Below, in pieces: positions 26,142 through 34,699 of a stretch of 64,000 bases of DNA. Origin of the DNA: Agromyces protaetiae (GTDB lineage: Bacteria > Actinomycetota > Actinomycetes > Actinomycetales > Microbacteriaceae); assembly GCF_004135405.1 (NCBI RefSeq), contig NZ_CP035491.1, positions 124,001 through 188,000 of the forward strand. The letters are read 5' to 3'. Under the pieces are notes generated by a model, which was not told where the DNA came from, searched no databases, and saw only the letters and a program-made list of their open reading frames with translations. The stretch's first letter is position 1. The number at the start of each line of letters is the position of its first letter. The position numbers were made by a program, and so were the translations under genes.

Positions 26142-26702
26142 TCAGCTCTCGCGCGCGGCCCACGCCGGGTTCGGGATGTGCACGAGCACGAGCGCGAAGA
26201 GCGCGAGCACGCTGTTCTGGAACGCCGGCGCGAGCCCGTTCCACGCGGTCGACATCCACATGTCGAACCACTCGCCGCCGACGTCGATGAACCCGCCCAT
26301 GAACAGCAGGATGAGCATGAGGAGCCCGATCGTCGACAGCGCCCGCGCCCGCCGGTAGCCCTTCCCGCGTTCGACGATCCAGAACACGAACGCCGTCACG
26401 AGCACGATCGTCGTGAGCGTCTCCCAGACGATGAGCACGACGTAGGCGGCGTTCTGGATGCCGGGGTCGGTGATCGCGCGCCACATGATGCGCGGGTCGA
26501 GGTGGGTGCCCTCGGGCTGCCCGAAGTTCGTCGTGTCCATCGAGAGCACGTGCTGCACGAACTGCTGGTTCGTGCCGAAATCGGTGATGTTCCCGAACGC
26601 GACGAGGAGCAGGTAGAACCCGTTGAGGCCGACGAGCACGGCGGCCGCGACGGGGAGGGTGCCGAGTGCGAGCACGCCGCGAGGTCGGGGTTCGTCTGCC
26701 AT
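26142..26702 (-). CDS. DUF2165 family membrane protein
   Basis: ATG 26702 (MADEPRPRGVLALGTLP) gives 186 residues. About four transmembrane helices are visible: LPVAAAVLVGLNGFYLLLVAFG, AAYVVLIVWETLTTIVLVTAF, ALSTIGLLMLILLFMGGFIDVG and FQNSVLALFALVLVHIP. The loop NITDFGTNQQFVQHVLSMDTTF-like text (NQQFVQHVLSMDTT) and GGEWFDMW are DUF2165 hallmarks. Function is unknown. It lies 55 bases downstream of, and in the same direction as, the caspase-lipase gene, so it could be the last gene of that transcript or simply a neighbour. Confidence 0.82.
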   Translation of the reverse strand: MADEPRPRGVLALGTLPVAAAVLVGLNGFYLLLVAFGNITDFGTNQQFVQHVLSMDTTNFGQPEGTHLDPRIMWRAITDPGIQNAAYVVLIVWETLTTIVLVTAFVFWIVERGKGYRRARALSTIGLLMLILLFMGGFIDVGGEWFDMWMSTAWNGLAPAFQNSVLALFALVLVHIPNPAWAARES

Positions 26703-26757
26703 GTGCTCATGCTGGCACGGCTCCCGCGCGGGCGGAACAGCCCGAACGACCTGCCGA

Positions 26758-29700
26758 TCACGCATCGGGCGGTACGTCGCCGATCGCCTGCGCGAGTTTG
26801 CGCAGCGTCGCAGGTGTCCGGAAGTAGCTCAGGTGATCGCTCGGGAGGATGTCGGAGACAGGCGGGCGGATCGCCCACGCCGGGAAGCTCTTCGCGCTCA
26901 CGACCGACACCGCGATGTCGTTCGGCTGGCCGAAGAACGGAAGGTCGGTCGCGACCCTCATGAGCTTCGCGACCAGCCGCTTCACCGTACCCGGGTCGGC
27001 CGTTTCGACCAGCGAGCGGTCTCCGACGATGACGTGGTACTGCACTCCGGGGTCCTGGCCGTGCTTCTTCAGCTCCCGATAGAAATCGGAATCCGGCGCG
27101 AGGTCGTCGAGTCCGGCGTCGACCCGCTCCAGAGCGCCCACGAGCCATCCGACAACCGCCACCGGCCACGCCGTGAAGGCGAACGCATTCGCCGCCAGGC
27201 CGAGCCCCGTCGTCGCCCAGTCTTGAACCGTCGGCCACGGCGAGCCGGCGTTCGGGGTGCCGAACGTGACGAGGGTCGACACGTCGACGCTTCGCTCGAC
27301 TTCGATTGCGTACCGCGAGACGAGACCGCCCATCGAGTGCGCAACGATGTCGAGCCGCTTCCCGTGTCCCGTGCCGAGTCCTGCCGCCACGAGTCGCTTC
27401 GCGAGCGCCTTGCCGGTGTCGGCGATCCCGGTTCCGATGCTCTCGTAGTCGAACGTCAGGATGACGTCGAACCCCGCGCCGACCGGAGTCTCTCCCGCGG
27501 CGAACCGCGAACTCCTCGCCATCTCCTTGGTGTCCCCGATGATGCCGTGCACGTAGAGCAGCACCGACCGGGCGGCGGCCACGCGCCGTCGGACCTCATC
27601 GGGATCCCGCTCATACTCGACCTCGCCGTCATCGGCGACCGTCGCGACCTGGAGCAGGGGGTAGTCGTCGCCGATGCCCAGAGTCTCCCGGATGAGTCGG
27701 CGGAACAGGATCCGGATGGATCCGAAGAGGCTGCGAGTGGTCGAGACCGGCTCGGGGAGCCGCTGGATAACGATCTCGGATCCAGCTGCGGTCGCCCGCC
27801 CGAACCCCAGCGGGATGTAGAACTCGCCGTCCCACGCGAACGGAAGCACCCGCTCGTCGTCGCCGAGGCTGCGGTCGAGTTCGAGCACGAGGGGTGATGC
27901 AGGCGTGACCGCGTCGAGCCCGGATGCCCCTCCGCCGAACTCGACGACGACGGAATCGAGCTCGGCTTCGCCGCCGCGCGTCGCGACCAGGCCGAAGGGT
28001 TCGATTCCGTCGATCTGCAGCGCCGCCGGCACGGGGGCCGCCCCCAGGTCACGCGTGGCGTCCGACGCGTGGGTGAGCCGCAACGTCGCCTGCAATCCGG
28101 GGTGCGGTCGCACGCGGACGCCGTCCGCGATCTCAACGGTGCGCACGGGGTCGACTTCAACGCCGTCTCGGGGACGCACCGCGGTCACCTCGACGTCGAT
28201 CGTGAACCAATCCGCGATCTCGGACCCGCCCGCAGGCTCTGCGCGTCGCGTGCCGACCCTCCGCATGAGGCGGTCGAGCGTGGACTTCGGGGACTCGCCG
28301 CCGCCGCGCGTCGCGACTTCGCGCTCGGGGAGTGCGGTCGGGTCGAGGTCGTCCTGCACGACCGTGCGCGGATCGAACTCCGAAGTGCTGACGACGAGCT
28401 TGAGGAGGTCGGTCACCTCGGTCCTGCCTCGTTCGAAGAGCCGCTGCGGCACAGTCGCCTTGAGCTCGATCGCCTTCTCCTCACCGCCCTGGAGTTCGAA
28501 GTAGCCGATCGGGTCATCGCAATAGACGCCGAAGGTGTCCGTCAGGTCGAGCAGCCCGATGAACAGCGACCGCTCGGCGGTATTGGCCACGGTCACCGTG
28601 TACTCGGCCGGGCGGGGACGGCCGTCGTCACCCGCGACGTACTCGAAGCGGTACCGCCCGTCGACCTCGGTCTGCAGCCGGCCGGAGCCGTCTGGGAGCG
28701 GCTTCGACTCGCCTGACACGGTCACGGCGACGACGTCATCCGGTAGTCGCGTGGCCCCGTTCCGCAACGCCGCGACCCGCGACCACCGGGCGAGGTGCTC
28801 GAGCATCCCGATCGTCTCCTCCGGCCCCAGGGCCGATGGGCACAGGTCCCGCTCGCCTACGGACCGCCGCACGCGGTACCGGTCTGGGAGCGCGTCGACT
28901 CGAAGCTCGGCCGCCGAGAAATCCGTCGTCTCAGCGACGAGCAGCGGACCGTCCGTGTCTCGGGCACGGAGCGCGTCCCGAAGCGCGGCGACCCGCGCGA
29001 CATCCCCGTCGATCGCGACGCGGATCGGCGACACCGGACTCGCGATCACGATCGCATGCAGACCGTCCACGTCCTCGAGCGCTGTCCCCGCATCGAGTTC
29101 GATCGTTGAGTCCCCGACCCGGACCTCCGTCACCCGTGCCGTCGCGACGCGTTCTCCACTCACTGCGAGCACGCCGACGACGGTGAACTCGCCCCCGACG
29201 GGAGCGACGATGCCGTGCACCTGCCCTCCGTCGATGACGAGTTTCGCACCGGCCCGCGTCACCACGAAGTGACCGGGCAGGGGCGCGATCGCACCGTCGA
29301 GGAAAGTACGGTCAAGGTCTTCGGCCGCCGACGTCTCGAGCTGGGGGTTCTGCTCGCGTACCGAGGCGCGCACGCCGGCGCTCACGCGTCGGTGGATGTC
29401 TCGATAGCTCGACCCTCCGCCGGAGGTGCTGAGCGCCTGGTGAAGCGCGACTGACATCGCGCCGCGCGCCTTCCCTTCGTGGGTGACCTCCTTCGACGTC
29501 TCGTTCGACCGGCACCCCGAGAGCAGGACGTGGCGCGGCGAGCGGATCGCCCACCCGCTGTCGCCCAGTACCGCCGGCTTCGAGACCGCTGCTCCGCCTT
29601 CGGCGACCCGCGCCGCGCCGGGCAGGAACGCCTCGATGGGCCGCGCCCTGCGATCCAGGGGCGCCCGACGAATCGCCGTACCGTCCTCGAGGGGCCCGCG

Positions 29701-30159
29701 TGTGCCGCTGCCCGAATGGCAGCAATCGAGCACGACGAGCACGTGCGGCGAGCTCGCCTCCGTCTCGCTCAGCAGCACCGCGAGTTCCTTGTCGGCGAGA
29801 TCCCACTTGCCGGGCGACCGACTGTCGAACAGCACGAGCGTCTCGTCGAGGTGGTCGGGCTCGATCGACCAGAATTCCTGGGGAGCCGACTCCTGCGATC
29901 CATGGCCGCTGTAGTAGAAGAGCGCGACATCCCCTTCGCCCGCCTGCCCGAGATGGCTGCGGAACGCGTCGATCACCTCGTCCCGGGTCGCCTGCTCATC
30001 GACGAGACGCAATGGGTGGAAGGTGTCGCCTGCAGACGCGACCCGAGCGCTGAGCAGCGATTCGATCGCGTCGACGTCGTTCTTGCACCCCGCAAGGCGC
30101 GGCACCGGATCCGGGTACTCGTCGATTCCCACCAACAGCGCGAACACCCGTTTGCCCAT
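26758..30159 (-). CDS. metacaspase-like protease fused to alpha/beta lipase-like hydrolase
   Basis: A 1133-residue protein. Residues 1-290 are a clan CD caspase (peptidase C14) domain: VFALLVGIDEYPD, FYYSGHGSQ with catalytic His86, and VVLDCCHSGSG with catalytic Cys147. The middle (about 300-830) is beta-rich, including caspase-associated and regulatory-looking segments without a family I can name. Residues about 870-1133 are a lipase-like hydrolase: YVHGIIGDTKE oxyanion region, AHSMGG nucleophile Ser942, QPND Asp1081 and SDHLSYF His1109. A 26-residue hydrophobic stretch at about 985-1010 could touch membrane. No signal peptide. It is third in a three-gene operon, 30 bases after the CHAT gene; cleavage by a partner or itself may free the lipase. 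Confidence 0.88.
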   Translation of the reverse strand: MGKRVFALLVGIDEYPDPVPRLAGCKNDVDAIESLLSARVASAGDTFHPLRLVDEQATRDEVIDAFRSHLGQAGEGDVALFYYSGHGSQESAPQEFWSIEPDHLDETLVLFDSRSPGKWDLADKELAVLLSETEASSPHVLVVLDCCHSGSGTRGPLEDGTAIRRAPLDRRARPIEAFLPGAARVAEGGAAVSKPAVLGDSGWAIRSPRHVLLSGCRSNETSKEVTHEGKARGAMSVALHQALSTSGGGSSYRDIHRRVSAGVRASVREQNPQLETSAAEDLDRTFLDGAIAPLPGHFVVTRAGAKLVIDGGQVHGIVAPVGGEFTVVGVLAVSGERVATARVTEVRVGDSTIELDAGTALEDVDGLHAIVIASPVSPIRVAIDGDVARVAALRDALRARDTDGPLLVAETTDFSAAELRVDALPDRYRVRRSVGERDLCPSALGPEETIGMLEHLARWSRVAALRNGATRLPDDVVAVTVSGESKPLPDGSGRLQTEVDGRYRFEYVAGDDGRPRPAEYTVTVANTAERSLFIGLLDLTDTFGVYCDDPIGYFELQGGEEKAIELKATVPQRLFERGRTEVTDLLKLVVSTSEFDPRTVVQDDLDPTALPEREVATRGGGESPKSTLDRLMRRVGTRRAEPAGGSEIADWFTIDVEVTAVRPRDGVEVDPVRTVEIADGVRVRPHPGLQATLRLTHASDATRDLGAAPVPAALQIDGIEPFGLVATRGGEAELDSVVVEFGGGASGLDAVTPASPLVLELDRSLGDDERVLPFAWDGEFYIPLGFGRATAAGSEIVIQRLPEPVSTTRSLFGSIRILFRRLIRETLGIGDDYPLLQVATVADDGEVEYERDPDEVRRRVAAARSVLLYVHGIIGDTKEMARSSRFAAGETPVGAGFDVILTFDYESIGTGIADTGKALAKRLVAAGLGTGHGKRLDIVAHSMGGLVSRYAIEVERSVDVSTLVTFGTPNAGSPWPTVQDWATTGLGLAANAFAFTAWPVAVVGWLVGALERVDAGLDDLAPDSDFYRELKKHGQDPGVQYHVIVGDRSLVETADPGTVKRLVAKLMRVATDLPFFGQPNDIAVSVVSAKSFPAWAIRPPVSDILPSDHLSYFRTPATLRKLAQAIGDVPPDA

Positions 30160-30189
30160 CGTGATACCTCCGATTCGGTCGTGCGGATG

Positions 30190-32097
30190 TCAGGTCGTGG
30201 TCGTGATCGACGGACCGATGCCGCCCTTCAACTTGAACGCGGGGTCGCCGTAGAGGGCGTACGACGCCCAGGTGATGCGATCGGATTGGGCCTCTTTCGA
30301 CTTCAGCCGGGCGCTTCGCAACGCCTCGCCGACCCTCCGCCCCTCTCCGATCAGGCTCCGGTAGAACTCGCTCGCGAACATCCGCGCGGTGTCGTCGAAC
30401 ACCGGCCAGAGCGACCCGACGCATGCCCGGGCGCCGCCGTACACGAAGGCCGACGCAAGCCCCTGGGCCAATGCGACGGTGCCGCTCGTCCCCACGTCGC
30501 CTTGCGAGGGCGCCCGACTCGACTCGCACGCGTTGAGGAACACGATCGGGTTGCCCTCGAGGAGGCGTCGCACCCGTTCGGCGTAGAACTTGTCGCCGCC
30601 CGGCAACAGCAGATAGCTCGGATCGAGGTTGTTGCGGTCGTACCCGGCGTGGCCGGCGTAGTGGATGATGTCGTAGCCGCCCGGCATGCCGAACTCGTTG
30701 GTGAGCCGCTCCGCCGTGATCTCCTCGCCACGGACGACCGTGATCTGGGCGATCGATGCGCGCAAGACGGCGAACAGTTGTTCGATCTCGGCGATCTCCT
30801 CCCGCGCCTGCGGCAGCTCATCGTCGGGAGCGGAGTCGATGAGCAGGACTCGCAGCGATGTCGTCGACTCGCGCTGGGTGTCTCTGCTCCGGCGGGGGAA
30901 GGTCTGGCCCGCCGGAAGCCTCGAGAACATCCGATCGAGGCAGAGGTACTCCTCCCCGTCGTGGAGGAGTTCCCAGGGGAGCTCGGGGTTGTTCGACGTG
31001 ATGGTGAGCGGGAACCCGTCGGTCTCCGCGATGAGCCGCTGCATCGCATCGGGGATGAGCAGCGCGTACATGCGCCTGCCGACCAGTTCGAGGCGTCGGT
31101 CGGGCGGCAGCTTCGCGATGTCCTCCAACGGGATGCCGGCGATGTCTTCCGGTCCGTCCACTGCCGCGGCGGGTCCGAGCACGGGCTCCGCCCGACGCGT
31201 CGGCGGGTCGGCCGCGGACCTGATGTTCCGCACGGCACCGGCGGCGATGTCGTCGATCGTCTGACGGAACAGCGCCTGATCGCTCGCGTAGATCTTCACG
31301 TGCTGGTGGAGGTTCGTCTCCTGGACGCGCGCGTAGCGCGGGCGACGCACGAGAACCGCGTACGAGACATCCTTCTCGACCTGCGCTTCCGAAATGAGGA
31401 TCAACTCGACCCGTCGGTCCTGCCGCTCGTCGATCATGGCGGCCTCGTCAGCCCGCCCCTCGATCGCCTTCGTCCGGTCCTCGAACGACTTGGGGTTGTC
31501 GAGCCCGACCCCTTGGAGCAGAGTCGTGAGGCGGCCGAGCGCGACGGCGACGGTGTCCCATCGTCCGGAGAGCACGTCAGCGTCGCTCGCGAGCATCATC
31601 CTGACGCCTTCGGTCGCGATGCGGATCTCCGCCTCGTCGATCTGAAGCCCGAACTCCGTGGCGCGCGCGACCGCGGCCCGGAACCGGTTGAGCGGGAGTC
31701 GACGGGTCGCTCGCTCCTGGTCGAGCTGGGTGATGTAGTCGTTCGCGGCTGCACGTTTCGCCTCGAGGTCGACGAGGGACTGCCTGGCCGCTTCCCACCG
31801 CGGCGCCGCCAGCTCGAGCTCCAACGCGTCGACGAGCTGAGCGCGATCCGCAGACGGGCTCGCGATCTGCTCGACGAGCAGGTCAGCGCGAGCGAGGATC
31901 GCCGTCAGGCTGTCGACGAGACCCTGTTCGGCCCCGACCGAGACCAGGCGGGTCCGCCCCAAGTCCTCGATGACTGCGCGGAGGTTCGCGACGAGCAGGT
32001 GATCCTTGTTCAGGCGATCCGTGGCCCGGGCGATACGCTCGACCGAGACCCGCCTCCGCACGGCGGACGGCGTCCGGGTCCCGACCGACGCACTCAT
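30190..32097 (-). CDS. CHAT domain protease with long helical N-terminus
   Basis: A 635-residue protein overlapping the preceding gene by ATGA. Residues 1-330 are mostly predicted helix, rich in Ala, Glu, Arg and Leu, with coiled-coil-like parts (ARQSLVDLEAKRAAANDYITQL). The C-terminal CHAT (caspase HetF-associated with TPR) domain begins near residue 370 with LPWELLHD, then YDIIHYAGHAGYD (catalytic His483) and NPIVFLNACESSRAPS (catalytic Cys524), LAQGLASAFVYGGARACVGSLWPV, and WASYALYGDPAFKL. Both dyad residues are present, so it should be an active cysteine protease, preferring a basic P1 residue as in separase-like relatives. It is the likely proteolytic switch of the module. Confidence 0.9.
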   Translation of the reverse strand: MSASVGTRTPSAVRRRVSVERIARATDRLNKDHLLVANLRAVIEDLGRTRLVSVGAEQGLVDSLTAILARADLLVEQIASPSADRAQLVDALELELAAPRWEAARQSLVDLEAKRAAANDYITQLDQERATRRLPLNRFRAAVARATEFGLQIDEAEIRIATEGVRMMLASDADVLSGRWDTVAVALGRLTTLLQGVGLDNPKSFEDRTKAIEGRADEAAMIDERQDRRVELILISEAQVEKDVSYAVLVRRPRYARVQETNLHQHVKIYASDQALFRQTIDDIAAGAVRNIRSAADPPTRRAEPVLGPAAAVDGPEDIAGIPLEDIAKLPPDRRLELVGRRMYALLIPDAMQRLIAETDGFPLTITSNNPELPWELLHDGEEYLCLDRMFSRLPAGQTFPRRSRDTQRESTTSLRVLLIDSAPDDELPQAREEIAEIEQLFAVLRASIAQITVVRGEEITAERLTNEFGMPGGYDIIHYAGHAGYDRNNLDPSYLLLPGGDKFYAERVRRLLEGNPIVFLNACESSRAPSQGDVGTSGTVALAQGLASAFVYGGARACVGSLWPVFDDTARMFASEFYRSLIGEGRRVGEALRSARLKSKEAQSDRITWASYALYGDPAFKLKGGIGPSITTTT

Positions 32098-33386
32098 CGT
32101 CTCGTTCCGTTTCCGAGGCGGTCGACCTCGTCGTCGAGGACCGCGATCTGGTCACGGATGAAGCTCGGGAGCGCCTCATCTTCGACTGAACTCCACTGTT
32201 CTTTGAGCGCTTGAAGGTTCGAGACCTTCATGTCGAGGATGATCTGATCGGCGCTGCTCTCGGGCTCGGTGAGCGCGAGCACTCCGCGCTCGACCGCGTC
32301 GGTCGCCGGTGCGGATGCGCTCGGCGACGGCACCACGAGCGGCGAGGGGTCGCCGATGAAGGCGACGGGCAACGCCCACTCGTCGGCGAGCGAGCGCGAG
32401 AAGCCCACCTGCTGGGCGCGCCCCGACGCGACCGCTTGGTCGATGGTCGCTCCCGCGGCCAGCGCCTGGTAGAGGCCGCGGAGGAAGTCCGCGCACCCGC
32501 TGTCGGTGATCTTGCCCCGCATGCCGATGACGTTCGGCATGACCGTTGCGATCCCCGCCGCGACGAGATCGGTGTCGCATCCCGCGAGCACGAGGAGGCG
32601 CGCGCGGACCGGCGACTCCTCGATGGCGTCGCGAAGCTCGGCGGCGGTGATCTCCTCGGGTGCCGTGTTGCCGCGGACCACGAGATGCTGCGTCCCACGA
32701 CGCACCGTGAGGCCGCTCGCGAGGATGTGGACGATCGACGCATCCGGCCGGCTGAGCCGGCCGAGGAGTTGCCGCTTGTCGATGTCGGCGACGACGTCGA
32801 TGTGCGTGGGCGAGAACCGCTCCCGCAGGATGAGCGGATCCTGTTGCTGATCGACTCCGACGTCGGTGGTCAGAGCGAGCGCTCGCAGGTCTGCGGGCGC
32901 GACTCCGGCGGGCGCGATCGTCGCGTCGCCGTACTTGCGGGGCGTCTCGCGCTCTATCGCCCACCCGTCCGCGAGCGCGAACGGCCGCGGAGACGACGGA
33001 GAGTCCCGCATGAGTTCCCACGGCAGCGCCTGGATGTTGGGGTCGGGGCTGCTGATGACGAGGCGCAACCCGCGTCCTCCTCGCGCGAGACTCACCGCTT
33101 GCGCCCACGCACTGCTCAACGGCCCGGCGAAGAGCGCGCCGAAAAGCGTCGAGCCGAGCCGCTCCGAACCGGTATCGCCGCTCGTGTACGCGTTCGCGGT
33201 CTGCGGCGCGTCCTCGATGCTTCCTAGGCGGGTGTCGATCTCGACGGCGGCCGCCAGTGTCACCCCGTCGACGGTGGCGCGTGCTTCGCGTTTCGAATCG
33301 GACATCCGATCGATCTCGACGACGAGTCGGACCCCCTCGGTTTGGGGTGCGAGGTACTCGGAGACGTCGTCGGCAGAGATGATCAT
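32094..33386 (-). CDS. degenerate CHAT domain protein (catalytic His replaced by Ser)
   Basis: ATG 33386 follows GGGGGAG closely, giving 430 residues; the much longer open frame upstream runs antisense over the signal peptidase gene and is rejected. A beta-rich N-terminus (VRLVVEIDRMSDSKREARATVDGVTLAAAVEID) precedes the CHAT core: LRLVISSPDPNIQALPWELMRD (about 107-128), SIVHILASGL, where the H-x-x-x-H-G pattern has Ser224 at the catalytic His, and LLVLAGCDTD with Cys270 kept. The fold continues with FLRGLYQALAAGATIDQAV and LPVAFIGDPSPLVV; a 75-residue tail follows. Probably a non-proteolytic sensor, scaffold or decoy partner for the CHAT protein encoded next, whose start overlaps its stop. 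Confidence 0.82.
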   Translation of the reverse strand: MIISADDVSEYLAPQTEGVRLVVEIDRMSDSKREARATVDGVTLAAAVEIDTRLGSIEDAPQTANAYTSGDTGSERLGSTLFGALFAGPLSSAWAQAVSLARGGRGLRLVISSPDPNIQALPWELMRDSPSSPRPFALADGWAIERETPRKYGDATIAPAGVAPADLRALALTTDVGVDQQQDPLILRERFSPTHIDVVADIDKRQLLGRLSRPDASIVHILASGLTVRRGTQHLVVRGNTAPEEITAAELRDAIEESPVRARLLVLAGCDTDLVAAGIATVMPNVIGMRGKITDSGCADFLRGLYQALAAGATIDQAVASGRAQQVGFSRSLADEWALPVAFIGDPSPLVVPSPSASAPATDAVERGVLALTEPESSADQIILDMKVSNLQALKEQWSSVEDEALPSFIRDQIAVLDDEVDRLGNGTRR

Positions 33387-33472
33387 CGCTCCCCCAAGCT
33401 CTGAAACCACCTGTACGACCAGTGTCGCCCCTCCGTCGAATGCCGCGCAATAGCGGCGATTCGTGCGCACGC

Positions 33473-34183
33473 TCAGCGTTCGTCGGCGGGCACGTCCTCG
33501 AACGACTCGGGATAGTTGTCGAGCCACGCCCAGTGCGACGTCGGCCAGCTGACGACGAACGCCCGCCCGACGACGTCCTCGACCGGCACGTATCCCTTCG
33601 AGGGTGTGTCGTCCTGGTAGCGCGAGTCGAGCGAGTGGTACCGATTGTCGCCCATGACCCACAGCGCGTCGTCGGGCACGGTGACGTCGAAGTCGGTGCC
33701 CGATGCCCGCGGATCGTCGGGTTCGTGCACGACGTACGGCTCGTCGACGGGCATGCCGTTGACGCTCAATCGGCCGGATGCGTCGCAGCACACGACATGG
33801 TCGCCCGGAAGCCCGATCACCCGCTTGACGAGATGCTCCCCCGAGTCGGTCGGAATGACGCCGATGAGCCCGAGGAACACGTCGATGACGGCCTCCGCAG
33901 GCGCCTTCTCGACGCGCGGCGGCGGCGGGAGCCATCCGCCCGGATCTCTGAAGACGACCACGTCGCCGCGCTCGAGCGCGACCGTCTCGGGCACGAGCAC
34001 GTTCACGAGGATGCGGTCGTCGACCTCGAGCGTGTGCGACATCGACTGCGACGGGATGAAGAACGAGCGCAAGAAGAAGGTCTTGACGAGGAACGACACC
34101 GCGACCGCGACGAGCGCGATGATCAGGATGTCTCGGAGGAATCGCAGCGCGCCGCGTCGCCCCGAAGCCCCCATCGCCCCCAT
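33473..34183 (-). CDS. lepB: signal peptidase I
   Basis: A 236-residue type I leader peptidase. After a short Arg-rich N-terminus one membrane helix (ILIIALVAVAVSFLVKTFFL) is followed by box B IPSQSMSHTLEVDDRILV with the catalytic Ser, box C RGDVVVFRDPGG, box D KRVIGLPGDHVV with the catalytic Lys, and box E MGDNRYHSLDSR. It cleaves signal peptides at the outer membrane face. It begins leaderless: TAGGGT, six bases, ATG. It lies 86 bases upstream of the CHAT operon in the same direction; shared transcription is possible but unproven. No rplS or rnhB neighbour, so it may be an additional paralogue. Confidence 0.93.
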   Translation of the reverse strand: MGAMGASGRRGALRFLRDILIIALVAVAVSFLVKTFFLRSFFIPSQSMSHTLEVDDRILVNVLVPETVALERGDVVVFRDPGGWLPPPPRVEKAPAEAVIDVFLGLIGVIPTDSGEHLVKRVIGLPGDHVVCCDASGRLSVNGMPVDEPYVVHEPDDPRASGTDFDVTVPDDALWVMGDNRYHSLDSRYQDDTPSKGYVPVEDVVGRAFVVSWPTSHWAWLDNYPESFEDVPADER

Positions 34184-34189
34184 GTTGCG

Positions 34190-34195
34190 ACCCTA
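34190..34195 (-). promoter_or_regulatory. leaderless-type -10 box of lepB
   Basis: On the minus strand TAGGGT lies six bases before the lepB ATG at 34183, with no ribosome-binding sequence between them. The divergent VOC gene has the same arrangement at 34258-34263. Confidence 0.5.
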
Positions 34196-34269
34196 GGGCA
34201 CGTGGGCGGCCGGCCGGCTGTGATTGCGCTGCGAGCGATCGTGTCGGCGGCTCGCCCTACGATGGCCGG

Positions 34270-34674
34270 ATGCCGCTCTTCGATCACCTCGGCCTCAGCG
34301 TCGAAGACCTCCCCCGTTCGATCGCCCAGTTCGACCCCGTCATGCGGGCCCTCGGCTGCGAACGCGCCGACGGCGACGACTCGGTCGCGTGGTCGCTCGG
34401 CGAGGAGGAGCTCATCCTCTTCCCCGCCCGCGAACCCGGCACCGGCCCGCACCGGCACGGACGCGTCGGATGGCAGCACCTCGCGTTCCCCGTCGACTCG
34501 CGCGAAACGGTCGACCGGCTGCACGCCATCGCGCTCGACGCCGGGTGGACGGCCGTCCGCGACCCGAAGGTCTACCACCGGTTCAGCGACCGCTACTACG
34601 CGTCGTTCGTCGAGGACGACAACGGCATCCGCTTCGAGTTCATGTTCAACCCGCCGCGCGAAGCCGGCCTCTGA
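34270..34674 (+). CDS. VOC (glyoxalase/bleomycin-resistance fold) family protein
   Basis: A 134-residue protein made of two beta-alpha-beta-beta-beta modules: MPLFDHLGLSVEDLPRSIAQFDPVMRALGCE and GWQHLAFPVDSRETVDRLHAIALDAGWT...YYASFVEDDNGIRFEFMF. Candidate metal ligands of the fold are His6 (FDHLG), His77-region (WQHLAF) and the final Glu (RFEFMF), the normal vicinal-oxygen-chelate set. Activity could be isomerase, dioxygenase or resistance binding. TACGAT (34258-34263) is six bases before the ATG, so the transcript is leaderless. It is divergent from lepB. Confidence 0.85.
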   Translation: MPLFDHLGLSVEDLPRSIAQFDPVMRALGCERADGDDSVAWSLGEEELILFPAREPGTGPHRHGRVGWQHLAFPVDSRETVDRLHAIALDAGWTAVRDPKVYHRFSDRYYASFVEDDNGIRFEFMFNPPREAGL

Positions 34675-34699
34675 GCGAGCAGCGCCCGGCTCGACCATC

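Noticed and set aside
22777-26484. A 1235-codon open frame antisense to the RND exporter
   Set aside because: Very Arg/Glu/Asp-rich translation without any family motif; it is a shadow of GC3-biased codons in the real gene on the other strand, which has clear RND motifs.
32094-33935. A 613-codon version of the degenerate CHAT gene
   Set aside because: The first 183 codons lie antisense to lepB and give Arg-rich nonsense; the CHAT protein has its own ATG at 33386 with a nearby GGGGGAG.
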